Origin: Prunus persica
Taxonomy: Eukaryota; Streptophyta; Magnoliopsida; Rosales; Rosaceae
DNA: 64,000 bases
Direction: 5' to 3'
NCBI RefSeq assembly: GCF_000346465.2
Contig: NC_034013.1
Location: 8,830,447-8,894,446, forward strand
Of the stretch, positions 47,620 to 60,482 are shown piece by piece. The first letter of the stretch is position 1. The number at the start of each line of letters is the position of its first letter. The position numbers and the translations under genes were made by a program. The notes beneath the pieces are model-generated. The model was not told the origin of the DNA. It worked only from the letters and a program-made list of their open reading frames with translations, and ran no database searches.

Positions 47620-50600
47620 CCTCAAATAAAGCTGATGGACTGAGAATACCCATATGTATATATGTATATATATTAAAAGTAAGGGCTTGAAAAGACAAAA
47701 AATAGAGGGAATTTAAAAATAACAAATGAAAAAAGTCAACGAGGCATCCCACGTTTTATGACATAAACATATGCGTAGCGTTGCGTAGGCTTTACTCTTT
47801 AATTATATACGAATATTTTAACACTATAGCCGCACGGCTATACTCTTTAAATCTCTAATATTTTAACAGTATAGCCGTTTGGCTATACTACACAAAATTG
47901 TTTTCTTTTTGATAATTAAGTAATATCTTAGCTTTTTTTTATATAATTATTTTAATTAGTAATTATGTTTTAATTATTAATTAAATATTTTATTAATTTC
48001 ATAAATTACTTAATAAATATGAATTAATTATTTTAAATTAGTTTGTGGACTTTGTTTTTTATTTTTTAATACAAAATTAGTTTGTTTAGTTTAATATTTG
48101 TAATTAAGTAATATTTTAGCCTTATTTAATTATATTAATTATTATTTATGTTTTAATTACTCTTTATTTAATGAAGAATTAGTATTTAAGTATTTAAATT
48201 AATTTAATAAATTACTTAATAAATAATAATTAATTATATTTACTTGTCTTAAACAATTTTGTGGACTTTAAAATTATTTTTAATTTCCAGATATATTTTA
48301 AAAATAGTTTCAATTATTAGAATATTATTTTAGTATTCCAAATATGGATTTGAGCCTCCAAACAACGCTAAATCCAAACCTCTCAAGCCTCAAACCTCTA
48401 ACCCTTATGACTAATATGGGGCACTTATGCTATTTGAAATTCAAGATTAGTCTGCATATATATACTCTTCGTCATAGAAATCTTTCCCATTAAACCTATT
48501 TGCAATGGATCCTTGTTCTTAAACACGAGGGTGATACATATAATTATCCCGTGTTTTATGACATAAACATATGCGTAGTGTTTCCATTCCAAATTTCATC
48601 CCAGGTTTTACGACACAAATATTTGTGATTCATTGGAGTATGTTGCGGAGTTTATTAACTATATTTGAATGCTATAATTTTAAAATATATTAAAATTTAA
48701 TGAGTATAGCTGGGCAGCTATACACTTTACATATATTCGAATATTTTAAAAGTATAGCCACGCAAATTACACTTTAAAAATATATTCATACTTAAAGAGT
48801 ATAGTCCCGTGGCTTTACTCTTTAATTATATAAGAATATTTTAAAAGTATAGCCGGGCTGTAATGCACAAAAAGTTCTTTTTTTTGGTGTGTAATTAAGT
48901 AATATCTTAGTTTTTTAAAATTACTTTAAATAGTAATTATGTTTTAATTATTATTTATTTAATTAAAATAGTATTTAAATATTTTATTAATGTAATAAAT
49001 TACTTAATAAATATTATTAAATTATTTTAAGGATTTTGTTTATTATTTTTATACAAAATTAGTTTGTTTAGTTTAATATTAAGTAATATCTTAGCCTTAT
49101 TTAATTATATTAATTACTATTTATGTTTTAATTACTCTTTATTTAATGAAGAATTAGTATTTAAGTATTTTAATTAATTTCATAAATTACTTAATAAATA
49201 CTAATTAATTATATTTACTTGTCTTAAATAATTTTGTGGACTTTAAAATTATTTTTAATTTCCAGATATATTTTTAAAATAGTTTCAATTATTAGAATAT
49301 TATTTTAGTATTCCAAAAATGGATTTGAGTCTCCAAACGCTAAATTGTTTTAGTGGCCGAACTTCAAAGTTGTAATTTGTCAAAATTTTGCATAATAAAA
49401 CATGTACATATTTTATTCGTATAGCCGAGTGGCTAAACCAAATTAATATCTATAAAGTATAAACTAATGCAACTAGGAGGGTCCTTTTTTCTTAATTTTT
49501 TTATTAAATAGTATAGCCGTATGGATATACCATTTACATATAATGTATTTAAATAGTATAGCCGAGCGGCTATACTACTGTTTAAAAAAAATAGTATAGC
49601 CGGGCAGCTACACAATTTTTGACACGTGGGCACCTAAGCTCTAGGTGAGAGCATGGCGCTAGGCGGTTTTCTTTTTTATTATTTTAAATAAATAGTATAG
49701 TCGCGTGGCGATACTCGGTTTTTTAGTTTTTTTAAAAGAAATAGTATAGTCTCTATACTCAGTTTTTTTTATTTTAAAATTTTAAAAATAGTATAGCCAC
49801 ACGGCTTTATTCGTCTATTTTTTAAATTTTTCAATAGTATAGTCAATCGGCTATAATCTTTATATATATACTAGGATACTCTTTTTCTTTTATATTTTTT
49901 TTTTCCAATTTTCATTTATCGATAAGAGTGGGTTAGAGCATTATTTATTACTATTAAACCATTACCCGAGTCTCTTTTGCCCCCTTTTGATTTTTCACTT
50001 TTCCAGAATTATTACCCTTATAAAGAATTTAGCACTTTCACATTTAATACTGTATTATATACGTAAGTACCTATTTTTTAATAATATATTTGTGTTTTGT
50101 ATACGTCTTAAAGACTCGGTAAAATTCAAGTTTTTTTTAAAATGCGAACGTACAATACGCATATTGCACAAGTCTGTATGTATTTTTCAACTTTTGATAC
50201 ACATATTTTTTACAAATTTTCAATAATACACAAAAAATTTACTTATTATACACATAATTCTCACATATTATTGAATTCAAATAATATAAATTTAAATATA
50301 TTATATTAAAATATTATATAGTGGCCGCACTTTTAAGTTGTAATTTCCCAAAATTTTGCCGAATAAAACACGGTTGTATTTTATTCATATAGCCACGTGG
50401 CTATACCAAATTAATATTTATAAAGTATAAACTAATGCAACTAGGAGGGTCTTTTTTTCTTAATTATTTTATTAAATCGTATAGCCGTGCAGCTATACTA
50501 CGGTTTTTAAAAAACCATATCGATACACTACTATACTGTTTTGACACTCGGCCGCTTAGCCGCTAGGCGGGTACGATTTTTTTTAATTTTTAAATAAATA

Positions 50601-52007
50601 GTATAGCCGGTCGGCTATACATGGTTTTCAAAATATTTTTTAAAGAATAGTATAGCCGGTCGGCTATAACCGATTTTTTTAATTTGTTTTAAAAAAGAAA
50701 TAGTATAGCCAGGCGGCTATACCATGGTTTTCTTATTTTTTAAAAAAAGAAATAGTATAGCCGCGCAGCCATACTCGGTTTTTTTAGTTTTTTAAAAAGA
50801 AATAGTATAGCCGTTCAACTATACTCGGTTTTTAAGCTTCTCTTTTAAATTTTTTTTTCCTTAATGAACAATATAGCCAAAATCGGCTATAATCTTTATA
50901 TATATATACTGGGATCCTCTTTTTCTTTTATATTTTTTCCCCATTTTTCGTTTATCGATTAGAGCATTATTCATTACTATTAGGCTATTACCCAAGTCTC
51001 TATTTTCCCATTTTGATTTTTCACTTATCCAGAGTTATTACCCTTATAAAGAATTGAGCACTTTCACGTTAAACATTGTATTATACACGTACATTATTAT
51101 TTTTCAATGATACATCTGTGTTTTATATATGTCTTAAAGACTCGATAAAATTCAGGTTTAAAAACAAAAAACAACAGTACAATACGCGTATTAAACAAGT
51201 CAGTACATATTTTTCATCTTTAATACATGTATTTTTTACAAACTTTTCAATAATACACACAAAATTCATGTATTATACGCATAATTTCACATTTTATTGA
51301 ATACAAATAATATAAATTTTAAAAATTTTAAAATATTATATTAAAATATTATATATTCGTATAGCCATGTGGCTATACCAAATTAATATTTATAAAGTAT
51401 AAACTAATGCAACTAGGAGGGCCCTTTTTTCTTAATTTTTTTTATATATTAAATAGTATAGCTGCGCGGCTATACTAGTGAACAAAATGGTTTTCTTTTT
51501 TGTAATTAAGTAATAACTTATCTTTTTAAATTACTTTAATTAGTAATTATGTTTTAATTATTATTTCTTTAATGAATAATTAGTATTTAAATATTATATT
51601 GATTTCATAAATTACTTAATAAATAATAATTAACTATTTAAAATTATTTTGTGGACTTTATTTTTAATTTTTTATATACAAAATCAGTTTCTTTTGTTTA
51701 ATATTTGCAATTAAGTAATATCTTAGCCTTATTTAATTATATTAATTATTATTTATGTTTTAATTACTATTTATTTAATAAATAATTAGTATTTAAGTAT
51801 TTTAATCAATTTCATAAATTACTTTATAAAATACTAATTAATTATATTTACTGGTCTTAAATAATTTTGTGCACTTTAAAATTAATTTAATTTCCAAATA
51901 TATTTTTAAAATAGTTTCAATTTTTAAAATATGGATGATTGTAGTCTAACGTAGTGCCCCACCCCATCTTTTCGGAAAAGGAAAAAGTTGGTGTTAATAA
52001 TATGTTA
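47620..52007. repeat. AT-rich intergenic repeat array with palindromic TATAGCC motifs
   Basis: About two dozen copies of an 18-20 bp palindrome of the form TATAGCCG-NN-CGGCTATA lie between 47825 and 51480. Examples are at 47825, 48703, 49555, 50389, 50609, 50649, 51361 and 51457. The right part is built of units of about 0.97 kb that start near 49420, 50389 and 51361. Each has AAATTAATAT, TATAAAGTATAAACTAATGC and AACTAGGAGGG after the first palindrome. A second duplicated block of AATTAAGTAATATCTTA type recurs near 47920, 48890 and 51505. No protein-coding potential is seen. Confidence 0.85.
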
Positions 52008-52297
52008 TCTATATATATAAAGCAAAAGGCATAGAATGGTGAAACATGCAAAATGCCAGAAAATGCCCTTGGTTAATGAAAATAATAAGAATTGAAATTA
52101 TTAATTAAATGATGATAATATGGTAAATTTACATTTTTTTCATATTAAAAAATTAAAAATAAAAATAAAATCAAATAATAGGTCCTACTTTTATGGAATA
52201 TAACTGCCCATGTTATCTTTTCTTAATTCTAAAAATAAAATAAATAAATAAAAAGAAAACCAATTGGCACATGCGTGAGCATGTGCTAAGAGGCTAG
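52008..52297 (+). mobile_element. Complete non-autonomous Helitron, 290 bp
   Basis: Starts TCTATATATATAAAG directly after an A (52007) and ends AAGAGGCTAG directly before a T (52298). This fits Helitron TC...CTRR termini and insertion between A and T without duplication. A perfect 8-bp-stem hairpin, GCACATGC-GTGA-GCATGTGC, lies at 52267-52286, about 7 bases before the terminal CTAG, as expected. It contains no Rep/helicase. A relic of the same family is at about 10778-10998. Confidence 0.87.
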
Positions 52298-52507
52298 TAA
52301 ATATATAAGCCTAAAGTAGAACTTCGGCCAATCCTCACACCTAACTTTAATTCCATGTGCTACAAGAATATCTGGTTTTGTCCTTACATGTAGGACCCAC
52401 TTATATGAATCTCAAATTTATCAAACAAATGATACTGAATATCAGTTAGATATGGTACAAATAATAACACATTAGCATGAATTGTTGTTGTTCTTGAAGT
52501 TTTCCAA

Positions 52508-55500
52508 TTAGATAGAATTATTCTCATCAATAATCTCCTCAGTTGTGATGCCAAAGTTCTCACCACCGCCAGGGTCGAGGTATACTAGTTGCACACCGCA
52601 GGCTTTCAATAATATTGGTTCGGAGGGAAGAAATCTAACTTCACACTTGTACATGATCTCCTCTTCATTCCAGTAACGCTTCCAGTGCCTCATATTAGAT
52701 AATGAAATATATTGCAGCCACACATGATCTGACCCTGGCGATATAATGTGTTCATGAAATGAAAATATTTCATCACCATTGATGAAGACTCTGACATGAA
52801 ATCCGTATCTCTCATAATCATCATAATCGTAAGGGAGTGTGTAATCTATGATTCCGAATGCAGCGGAAAAAGCCAATCTTGTGTTCTTCCCGGTGAAATT
52901 TGGGGGAAATTTAATGTTGAAGTCACAGTAATTAGGATCAGCTGGCTGTTTCCGGTGGCCGAACCACTTTGGAATGTCGTTTCCAGGAAGTATAATGCTA
53001 AACTCATAGTACTCGCCATCCGAAGGTACGTGCTGCTGTAACGTGCATGACAATATTTAATTAGTCATCATGATGTATTCTATTAAGAGTAATGTTAGTT
53101 GTTGTATAATCTTAATTGATAATCTAGTATATCATTTCTCGACTGTAGATATGATATATTTACTTATGAATGTGAATCTTCTCTCAAATATAGATGATAC
53201 ACTAAATATATACATTCTAAACGTGAGCTCAAATCTAGATACAATACACCATATGTCACATGCATCTCTTCGATATATCCTGGACATGTAGTGAATTGTA
53301 TCTATAATTAAATCAGGTTGACTTCTAACAATACAATTAATGGTAGATGTATATGAGACAGCCCAGAGAGAGAAAGACAAAAACCTGGGGAGTTTGAGAA
53401 TGGCTAAGTAACATGGATGCCATCTTTTCCACATCAAAGTCAAGACTCTTGAGTAGTTTGTGGCAGTTAGACAAGTCGCTATACTGAAGAGAACCCTGTG
53501 AGTTGTGTTCCAAAATGTTCGAAAGTTTTGAAAATCTTTCCAAAGATTTGCAGCCACCTGTGTTTATTCCTTTTATGCATGGAGAAAGCTGAGGAATTTC
53601 TTGAAGCTTCTTGCAATCACGCAATATAAGCCATTCCAAGCTACCAAATGTGCTGGTCCATTCAGGAAGGCTAACAAAACTGCTTCCAGATAAATCTAGA
53701 AAAGTCAATGTGGACCCACAATTGAATGGCATAAGGAATTCACATTCTGATAAGTTGCAATCTCCGACTCGTAGAAACCTTAGCCTTGGAAACACCAATG
53801 AGTTTTGGTAATCATGAGAAACGCTTGACGGATTTTCAGGGTTCACCTTCATGGGAAATGCTAAAAGTTTGGGGCAGCCTCTAACCTCAAGTTCTCGAAG
53901 ATTTTTCAACTTATAAATGCTGCTCGGAAGATTTCTAAGGTTTTCACAACACTCTAAAGTAATGTTCTCTAAGACCATCGTCCCAGCTTCAATTTCTGGA
54001 AAACTCGCCAGCATTCTACAACCTTTCATGTTAAGAATTTTCAGTGATTTCAAGCCAATTCTTGTTGGAAACCTTGTAAGGCTTGAGCAGTCTTGCAGAT
54101 TCAGAGTCACAAGCTTTTCAAGGAACCCAACAGACTCATGAATCCCAACTAAACTGGTACATCCTCTAAGAAACAATTTCTCCAAGTTCGGGAATCCTGT
54201 GAAGTCGGGTATTTCTTCTAGCTTGTCGCACCCAAAGAAGTCCATAGATGTCAATGTTCCCAGTTTCTATAGAAAAGAAAAAAAGAAAAAGAAAAAAGAA
54301 ACAACTAGCTGATAAAAAGAAAAAAATATAACAATATGAGAAATGCAACATAAGATGTCATCACAGTGTGAATTAGGACTGTTGATCATGTTATCCAAAT
54401 TCACAACTTGGCAATACAAGTCTGATAAAAAAAAAATTTAGCTTAGTATTCACTCAGAGAAATTAGAAAAGCTTCAAAATCAATTATGTTACCATAGAAC
54501 CTGACTCGAGCCGCGATATGTTACTTGAAGGCATCTTTAGGGCAACAAGTTTCTTTGGATGAAAATTGGATGGTAGGGACTGTAAAGGATATCTGTACCA
54601 ATTTAGCAGCCTTAACTCGTTGGGCAGATCAATATTTCCAGTGAGGCTTGCATTAAGATTTATTAAATATCTGAGATTTTTCATCCTTGAGAAGGCTTCA
54701 GCACTCATGGAGATGTCATTCTTTTTAGGCATATTTATCAGTATGCCTCTAACTTTAGTTGAACCCTATAGCAGAAAGTCCAAAAAAATTAGTTAGTTAT
54801 AAAAGCCACCAACATATTGTTGTAATTGATATGGGTAAAAACATGTTCATCAATACCAAATTAACAAAGATATTTGACTTACTGTTTGTTCTGTTAGAAC
54901 ATGGTAGACATCCTCGTGAAACCACAACCTACTACGTTCACCTGGTTCTGTAGGCGATTCTTGACGAACAATTTCCTTGCCCATATCTTCAAGTAAGTCA
55001 TGCATGGTTAACATATTGTGCTCATTAATAACTAAGAGAGACTTATCTATGAGTACTTTAATGCTAATTATGGGGAATAAGTCACAACTTCTCAGTATAT
55101 CCACGATTTGATCTTTATCTTCTCCTTTGAAAAAACATGCAATGTCAAGGAAAACCTCCTTCTGAAAATGCTCTAATCCATTAAAACTAATCTTGAGTAT
55201 TTCTTGGATTTCTTTGTTGGGAATTATTTCGTAACTGTCTAATGCATCTTTCCACTCTTCTATGCTTCTGCCACAAAGATGAGAACCTAACACCGTCAAA
55301 GCTAACGGAAGGCCTTTTGTGTAGCACACAGCACGCCAAACAAGCTTCAGGAAATCATTTGGAGGCTTGTCTCTCTTAAAGGAGTTCCAACTGAAGAGCT
55401 CAGAAGACTCATAGAAATCTAGTTCCTTGACCTTGTACGTTAAATTAACTCCATGAGCAGTTAACAAGTGTTTGTCTCTTGTTGTTACGATAATTCTGCT

Positions 55501-57439
55501 ACCTCGACCAAACCAATTAGATCCTCCTGCTAAGTTATCTAACTGGTGTCGATGATCCACATCATCAAGAACTAAAAGAACCCTTCTATTCCGAAGTCTC
55601 GTCTCGATCGTATTAGCTCCTTGATCAACACTAGTCACCTTGAATTTTCTGTTGCCCCCCAAAATATCAGAAAGAAGAATTTTTTGCAATTGGACCAAGC
55701 CATGTGGCATTGACGACATTTCTCTAACATTTGCCAAAAAACAATTTCCTTCGAATTTATGGGCAATAGAGCCGTAAACAGCTTTGGCAATTGTTGTCTT
55801 GCCTATCCCACCAAGTCCCCATATCCCAATCATTCGAACATCATCCTCCCCAAGACTTAGAAGCTCATCCATATCTCGTACGCGAGATTCTAACCCTACT
55901 GGATACTTAGCAACTTTCAAGTATGTACGATTTGATGTTTGAAGGGAGATCTCTTCCACAATATTGTGGATAAACTTAGATTCATGCCTGCCAAATCAAA
56001 AATTAAGGAAGAATAACACTTAATGAGTTGGGGATTTCTCTATTCGTTAAAATACAAAAGAGAAAAAGAAGCTGAGAGCCGAAATACAAAAAGAAAGAAA
56101 AATGACATGAAGTACATTTCTAGATAACATTTATTCAGGTAATATTCATTTTACTCAAAAATTAAATAAAATAAATCTCCTTATCATCATCGAATGATCT
56201 ATTATGATTACAATTATAAATTTGTAATTAGATACTACTACCCCTTCACAAGAATAAAATATACGGATCAACTAAGGGCCAGTTTGTCATTGCTGTGTTG
56301 TGAAAATAATCGTTGTCAGATTTGCTATGAGAGAAATCAGCTATGAGAGAAAGCAGTTTGGCGTTTGGTAAACTTTTTGTTAAAAGTGTTGTTGGTATGG
56401 ATTCCAGTATAATCAAAAAATGATTGACATATAATCATTAGACCTTACGCTCTTCGAAACTGATTCTTGCATAATCAGAAAATGAAAGCACCTTATTAGC
56501 TGCTTTGCCTTATAGTTTTCTCTCACAACAATTTTTAACAATAAGTGATTTTCTCATAGTTTACCAAACTAGTTGGGTTTCCCAAATTTTTTTTAAAATC
56601 ACTTATCATCCCAAATAAGCAAAACCAAACGGGCACTATCTGTTAGTCTAGTACCTTTTCTCTCAGTATTATTGGAAATATCACAAGTTCAAATCCCTTA
56701 TTTCCATATTGATAAAATAAAAAAAATTGAAAAAAATCCAGCGTACGAACTTTAAGAGATCACATGTGGGGGGTTGAAACCTTTTCTCTGCTTGAGTGTT
56801 TGTCAATAGATTAAGAAAAAATTAAAGGCTTCATTAATTATGTTCAAGAGTAGATGCATGCTAATCATGATCAGTTCTAGAAGAATTATATTCATTAAGA
56901 AGGAATATATACCCATCCGGGAAATGCCATCCAGAGAAATTGGCTGCCAGAGTAAGAGCTGTCCTCCACCTCTGCACACGATCCGTGCTGCTGCTGCTGT
57001 TGTTGTTTTTGAAGTTGGCTTCATGTCGACTCAATGCCACACCAAAGCTGCCTCTCTGATTCCGTACGTCCGAAGGATCCACTTTGTAAAAAATAGGCAA
57101 AACAATTTGCCGTTTCGATTCTTTACAATCCAGGATGCATGCGAGCTCATCTAAGCACCACTTGGAGGATGCATAGTTTTCAGAGAACACAACGACGGAA
57201 GCCATCGACTCTTGGATTGCTTTGATGAGTGTCGGCGCAATTTCTTCTCCTCTTCTGAGCTCATCATCTATGAAGGTGTTAAGACCCCTTTGGCACAAAG
57301 CAGTGTACAAATGGCCAGTGAAGTTGTTACGTGTATCTTCACCTCTAAAACTCAAGAACACATCGTAACTCCACCGAGTTGGGGAAAAAGAAGAGGATGA
57401 GGAAGAGCAAGAGGCTCTTTGGTTGCTCATCCAAGCCAT
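52508..57439 (-). CDS. TIR-NB-LRR disease resistance protein, TNL copy 2
   Basis: Tandem paralogue of TNL copy 1, 1104 aa, with the same five-exon plan: 57439-56913 (TIR), 55987-54883 (NB-ARC), 54765-54493 and 54266-53385 (LRR), and 53035-52508 (C-JID). Exons 2, 3 and 4 are the same lengths as in copy 1 (1105, 273 and 882 bp). The splice sites are GT-AG. The TIR motifs FLSFRGEDTR, WCLDEL and the normal VDPSDVRNQ are present. NB-ARC has GLGGIGKTT, LLVLDDVDH, SRIIVTTRD, GLPLAL and TMHDLLEDMGKEIV. I use ATG 57439; the open frame extends to 57451 only by a GTG. The last 80 residues of exon 4 and most of exon 5 are nearly the same as copy 1, while the first part of the LRR exon differs more. Confidence 0.93.
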
Positions 57440-59337
57440 ATCTAAATACACCTCAAAGCCTCAAATAAGCTTCAAAGCTTGGTACAATAAAGCTAATGGT
57501 AATGGAATATATGTATATGTTTATATTAGAGGTAAGGACTTGAAAACATAGACGGTGCCGTGAACATATTTAACCTGGGCTATAGTCCAAGGAACTTCTT
57601 CTTTTTTTTTTTTTTTTTATTGGACTAAATTAATACTCTAGCCTAGGCAATCAGCCGGCTGACAAGAAGAAAGAAACAAAAAGGAAGAGAGGAAGGAGGA
57701 AAAAAAATTAAAAAATAGAGGAGGAGACGATAAACAATCGGGAAGAAAGAGAGAAGAAGAAATAGAATAAAAAAGGGGAGAGAAGAGTAAATAGAATAAA
57801 GAAATGGATATGTGTGTTGGGATAAGATATGTGTTTTTATTTTAAATTTACTTTAATTCCTTCTAAATATTTCTTAGTACGTGTGTAGCTCTCCTCTGTT
57901 TTTTTTTTCTTTTTTTCTCTTGTGCCCTTCTAAATATTTCAACAATATTATCAATAGTTCCAAGATCTTGGTCTGTTTCAAATGTCGGTATAATAATTTT
58001 TTTTAAAAAAAATTTAAATATGATGAAGAAAATATATTGAAAAAAGAGGGCTTATAATTATTTTTTTTGGTAACAAACAAAGAGTGCTTGGGTCTATCAA
58101 TGTGAAGTTTCACACCTTCAATGGTCCAGGATTGAAGATAGACGTATCTCAATTTCAGCCACTTATTCACAGCATGTTGAAAAAAAGTATAAGATGCTTT
58201 TGAAAATTGAGAAAACGCGTGGTTTGAGTGGCAAGGCATTTCAGCACGCATGTGAGCACTGTGCTACTTCAACAGTCCTACGGTAGAATTTCTACTCACT
58301 CTCTACTCAGCGTAGGATCTAAGCTCATGACAGTTCAACCAAATTCCATTTTCCCACTTCCCACGCTTTGATATTTTCAGTCCGCAAACAAAATATGTTA
58401 CATCGGTTTTCCTGTTTCAGCACAGCAATTATTGGTTGAGGGATCGCTCAATAAAAAGGAATTATAAATATATATAGTGGATTCGTCGCACTATATTTTT
58501 GACACAAGTTTTGACACACACACACACACAAAACAAGCATTAATTTTATTTTTTCTCTCATAAAAATAAAATAAAATAATTTTTTCTCTCCTCTCTTTTT
58601 TCTTGGAAACGTAATCTCTCTTCTTAGTAATATCCTTTTGTTTTTTTTTTTTGGTAATCTCTCTCTCTCTCCATATAGGTACAATTCATCTAGCATATTA
58701 GTTTCTAGAAAGTTTTGAGAACATTATAATTAAGCATTCACTCACCTAATCAATCCTGGACAATGGGAGGTTGTGCTTGGTAGACAGTTGCTTAAGAGAT
58801 TTTGGTACAAGTATTTATGCATCGACTGCTGGAAGTTTTCAATTATATGTTGCAATTGTTTGAGGCTATTCTAGTGAATTACTGTAGCTTATTGAAATTG
58901 TCTAATATGAGATGCCTCCGCTCCAATTATTGTTTGGCTGGGAAAAACAGGCTCTTGAAAGATTTGGAAGAAGCTCAAAGAGTAGCTCGGACTAGCAATG
59001 CCGTCTGAAATTTAGGTTCTTGTATATCTTTCATTTCAAGAGCCATGTGCACGAGTGTTTGTGGATGTATACGGGTGTTTAGATATGGTCACCAGCTATG
59101 ATATCTAATTTTCCCACATGCACTCGGTTCTTCAGAATCCCCCCCTGTTTTGGGAGAACACACGCCCTCTTCGTTACCATTTTGTATGCGTAAGACTGAA
59201 GGAGATTGGTGTCCCATAAAGATAGAGGGTAAGATCTCACAGCAATTTCCTTCCCTGCCATAAGAAGCATAGAAAAGAATGAGATCTCACATCTTTGCAC
59301 CAATTTTTTCGCTAACTGAGCTAGATACCGAAGAGGA

Positions 59338-59404
<67 letters not shown>

Positions 59405-59764
59405 CCTGTGATTTGTGGTTTAGGTAGGGTTGGAGTGGTGGTGGTGGTGAGGGTGGCTTTGGGGATGAGAATGGGACGAGAAAGAGAAAGAAGAAGCAAA
59501 GGCATAGGAGGAGGTGTCAATTCTCTTTAGAAGAAAGAGAGAGAATGAATTAATTAACTAGAATTAATGAGATGAGAGATAATAAATTCTTAATTAATAT
59601 GGTATCATAAATTTAATCCCAATGTATAAATATTAATTAAAGAAAAAAATATTGTTTTTCCATGTCGGGTTTAATCTCAACCATTAAAAATGGAGTAATT
59701 TAATGACCCAAAAATTGTGTCAAAAATATGATGTCACGGATCCACCCCATATATATATATATAG
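57440..59764. other. TNL copy 2 upstream region and intergenic DNA
   Basis: The first ~100 bases resemble the TNL copy 1 upstream region (ATATGTATA... then GTAAGG-CTTGAAAA), so the core promoter was duplicated. Beyond about 57560 the two diverge. A frame at 58802-59008 has no recognised motif. A CA repeat lies near 58516-58530. Confidence 0.5.
59336..59401. repeat. (GA)n microsatellite
   Basis: About 30 uninterrupted GA units. It creates false open frames on both strands. Confidence 0.95.
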
Positions 59765-59765
59765 G

Positions 59766-59948
59766 CAGTCCCGATCTCTTGGACCACAGGAGTCCAAGAG
59801 ATTGTGGTCACCCACCGTTGGATATTAATCCAATGGTTGAAAAAAGTTTTTTAAAATGAGTGCAAGAGTGAGTGAACCGTTGAATTTACATCCAACGGTG
59901 AGTGACCACAAATTTCTTGGACCCCTGTAGTCCAAGAGATCAGGACTG
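59766..59948. mobile_element. MITE with ~46-bp terminal inverted repeats
   Basis: The left arm starts CAGTCCCGATCTCTTGGACC and includes AGTCCAAGAGATTGTGGTCA. The right arm is its near inverse (reverse complement CAGTCCTGATCTCTTGGACT). It sits within a TA tract, suggesting TA target preference. Confidence 0.8.
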
Positions 59949-59971
59949 TATATATATATATATATATATAT

Positions 59972-60368
59972 AGTCCCCTTCTATTGAGGGATCCCTCAAA
60001 TAATTTTATTTGAGGGATGCCCTTTAGGGTACCCTATAATTTTTTTCCCAATGATCCAAACCATCTATTTTTTAGGTCTTCATTCATAGATCATCCTTAC
60101 AAAAAATTAGACAAATAAGAACCCGTTTCGACATCCAATTGTGTCTTACAAAATCGATGAATACGGTGCTTAAAGAAAATACTAAAATTTCAACAACTCA
60201 ATTGAGTGGTCAAATGATATATGATTCAAGTGATTTTTTGTAGAGATGATCTTTGAATGAGTATCTACAAAATAGACGATTTGGATTAGTGAAATACAAT
60301 CCGGAATGGGACCTACAAGGGGTATCCTTCAAATAAGTTATTTGAGGAATCCCTCAATAGAAGCTCTC
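59972..60368. mobile_element. Second MITE with ~45-bp inverted repeats
   Basis: The left arm CTTCTATTGAGGGATCCCTC with AAATAATTTTATTTGAGGGAT is inverted at the right end (CTTCTATTGAGGGATTCCTC, AAATAACTTATTTGAAGGAT). TA repeats flank both sides. A further partial end-like sequence, AAATCCCTCAAATAGTATT, follows at about 60394. Confidence 0.75.
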
Positions 60369-60482
60369 TGTATATATATATATATATATATATAAATCCC
60401 TCAAATAGTATTATTTGATGAATAGGGCGCTCAGTCGTTGGATCTCTTTAAATGAGATCGTGCAGCTGTGGTTGTTTTAATA

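Noticed and set aside
47825..51480. CRISPR-like array
   Set aside because: The repeats are palindromes at irregular spacing in plant nuclear DNA, with no cas genes and no uniform spacers.
57439..57451. Longer N-terminus for TNL copy 2
   Set aside because: The extension starts with GTG. ATG 57439 lines up with the start of TNL copy 1.
58802..59008. Possible small gene
   Set aside because: No motif, no upstream signals and stops in the neighbouring frames.
59279..59530. Frames across the (GA)n tract
   Set aside because: They encode only repeated Glu-Arg or Ser-Leu and are a microsatellite artefact.
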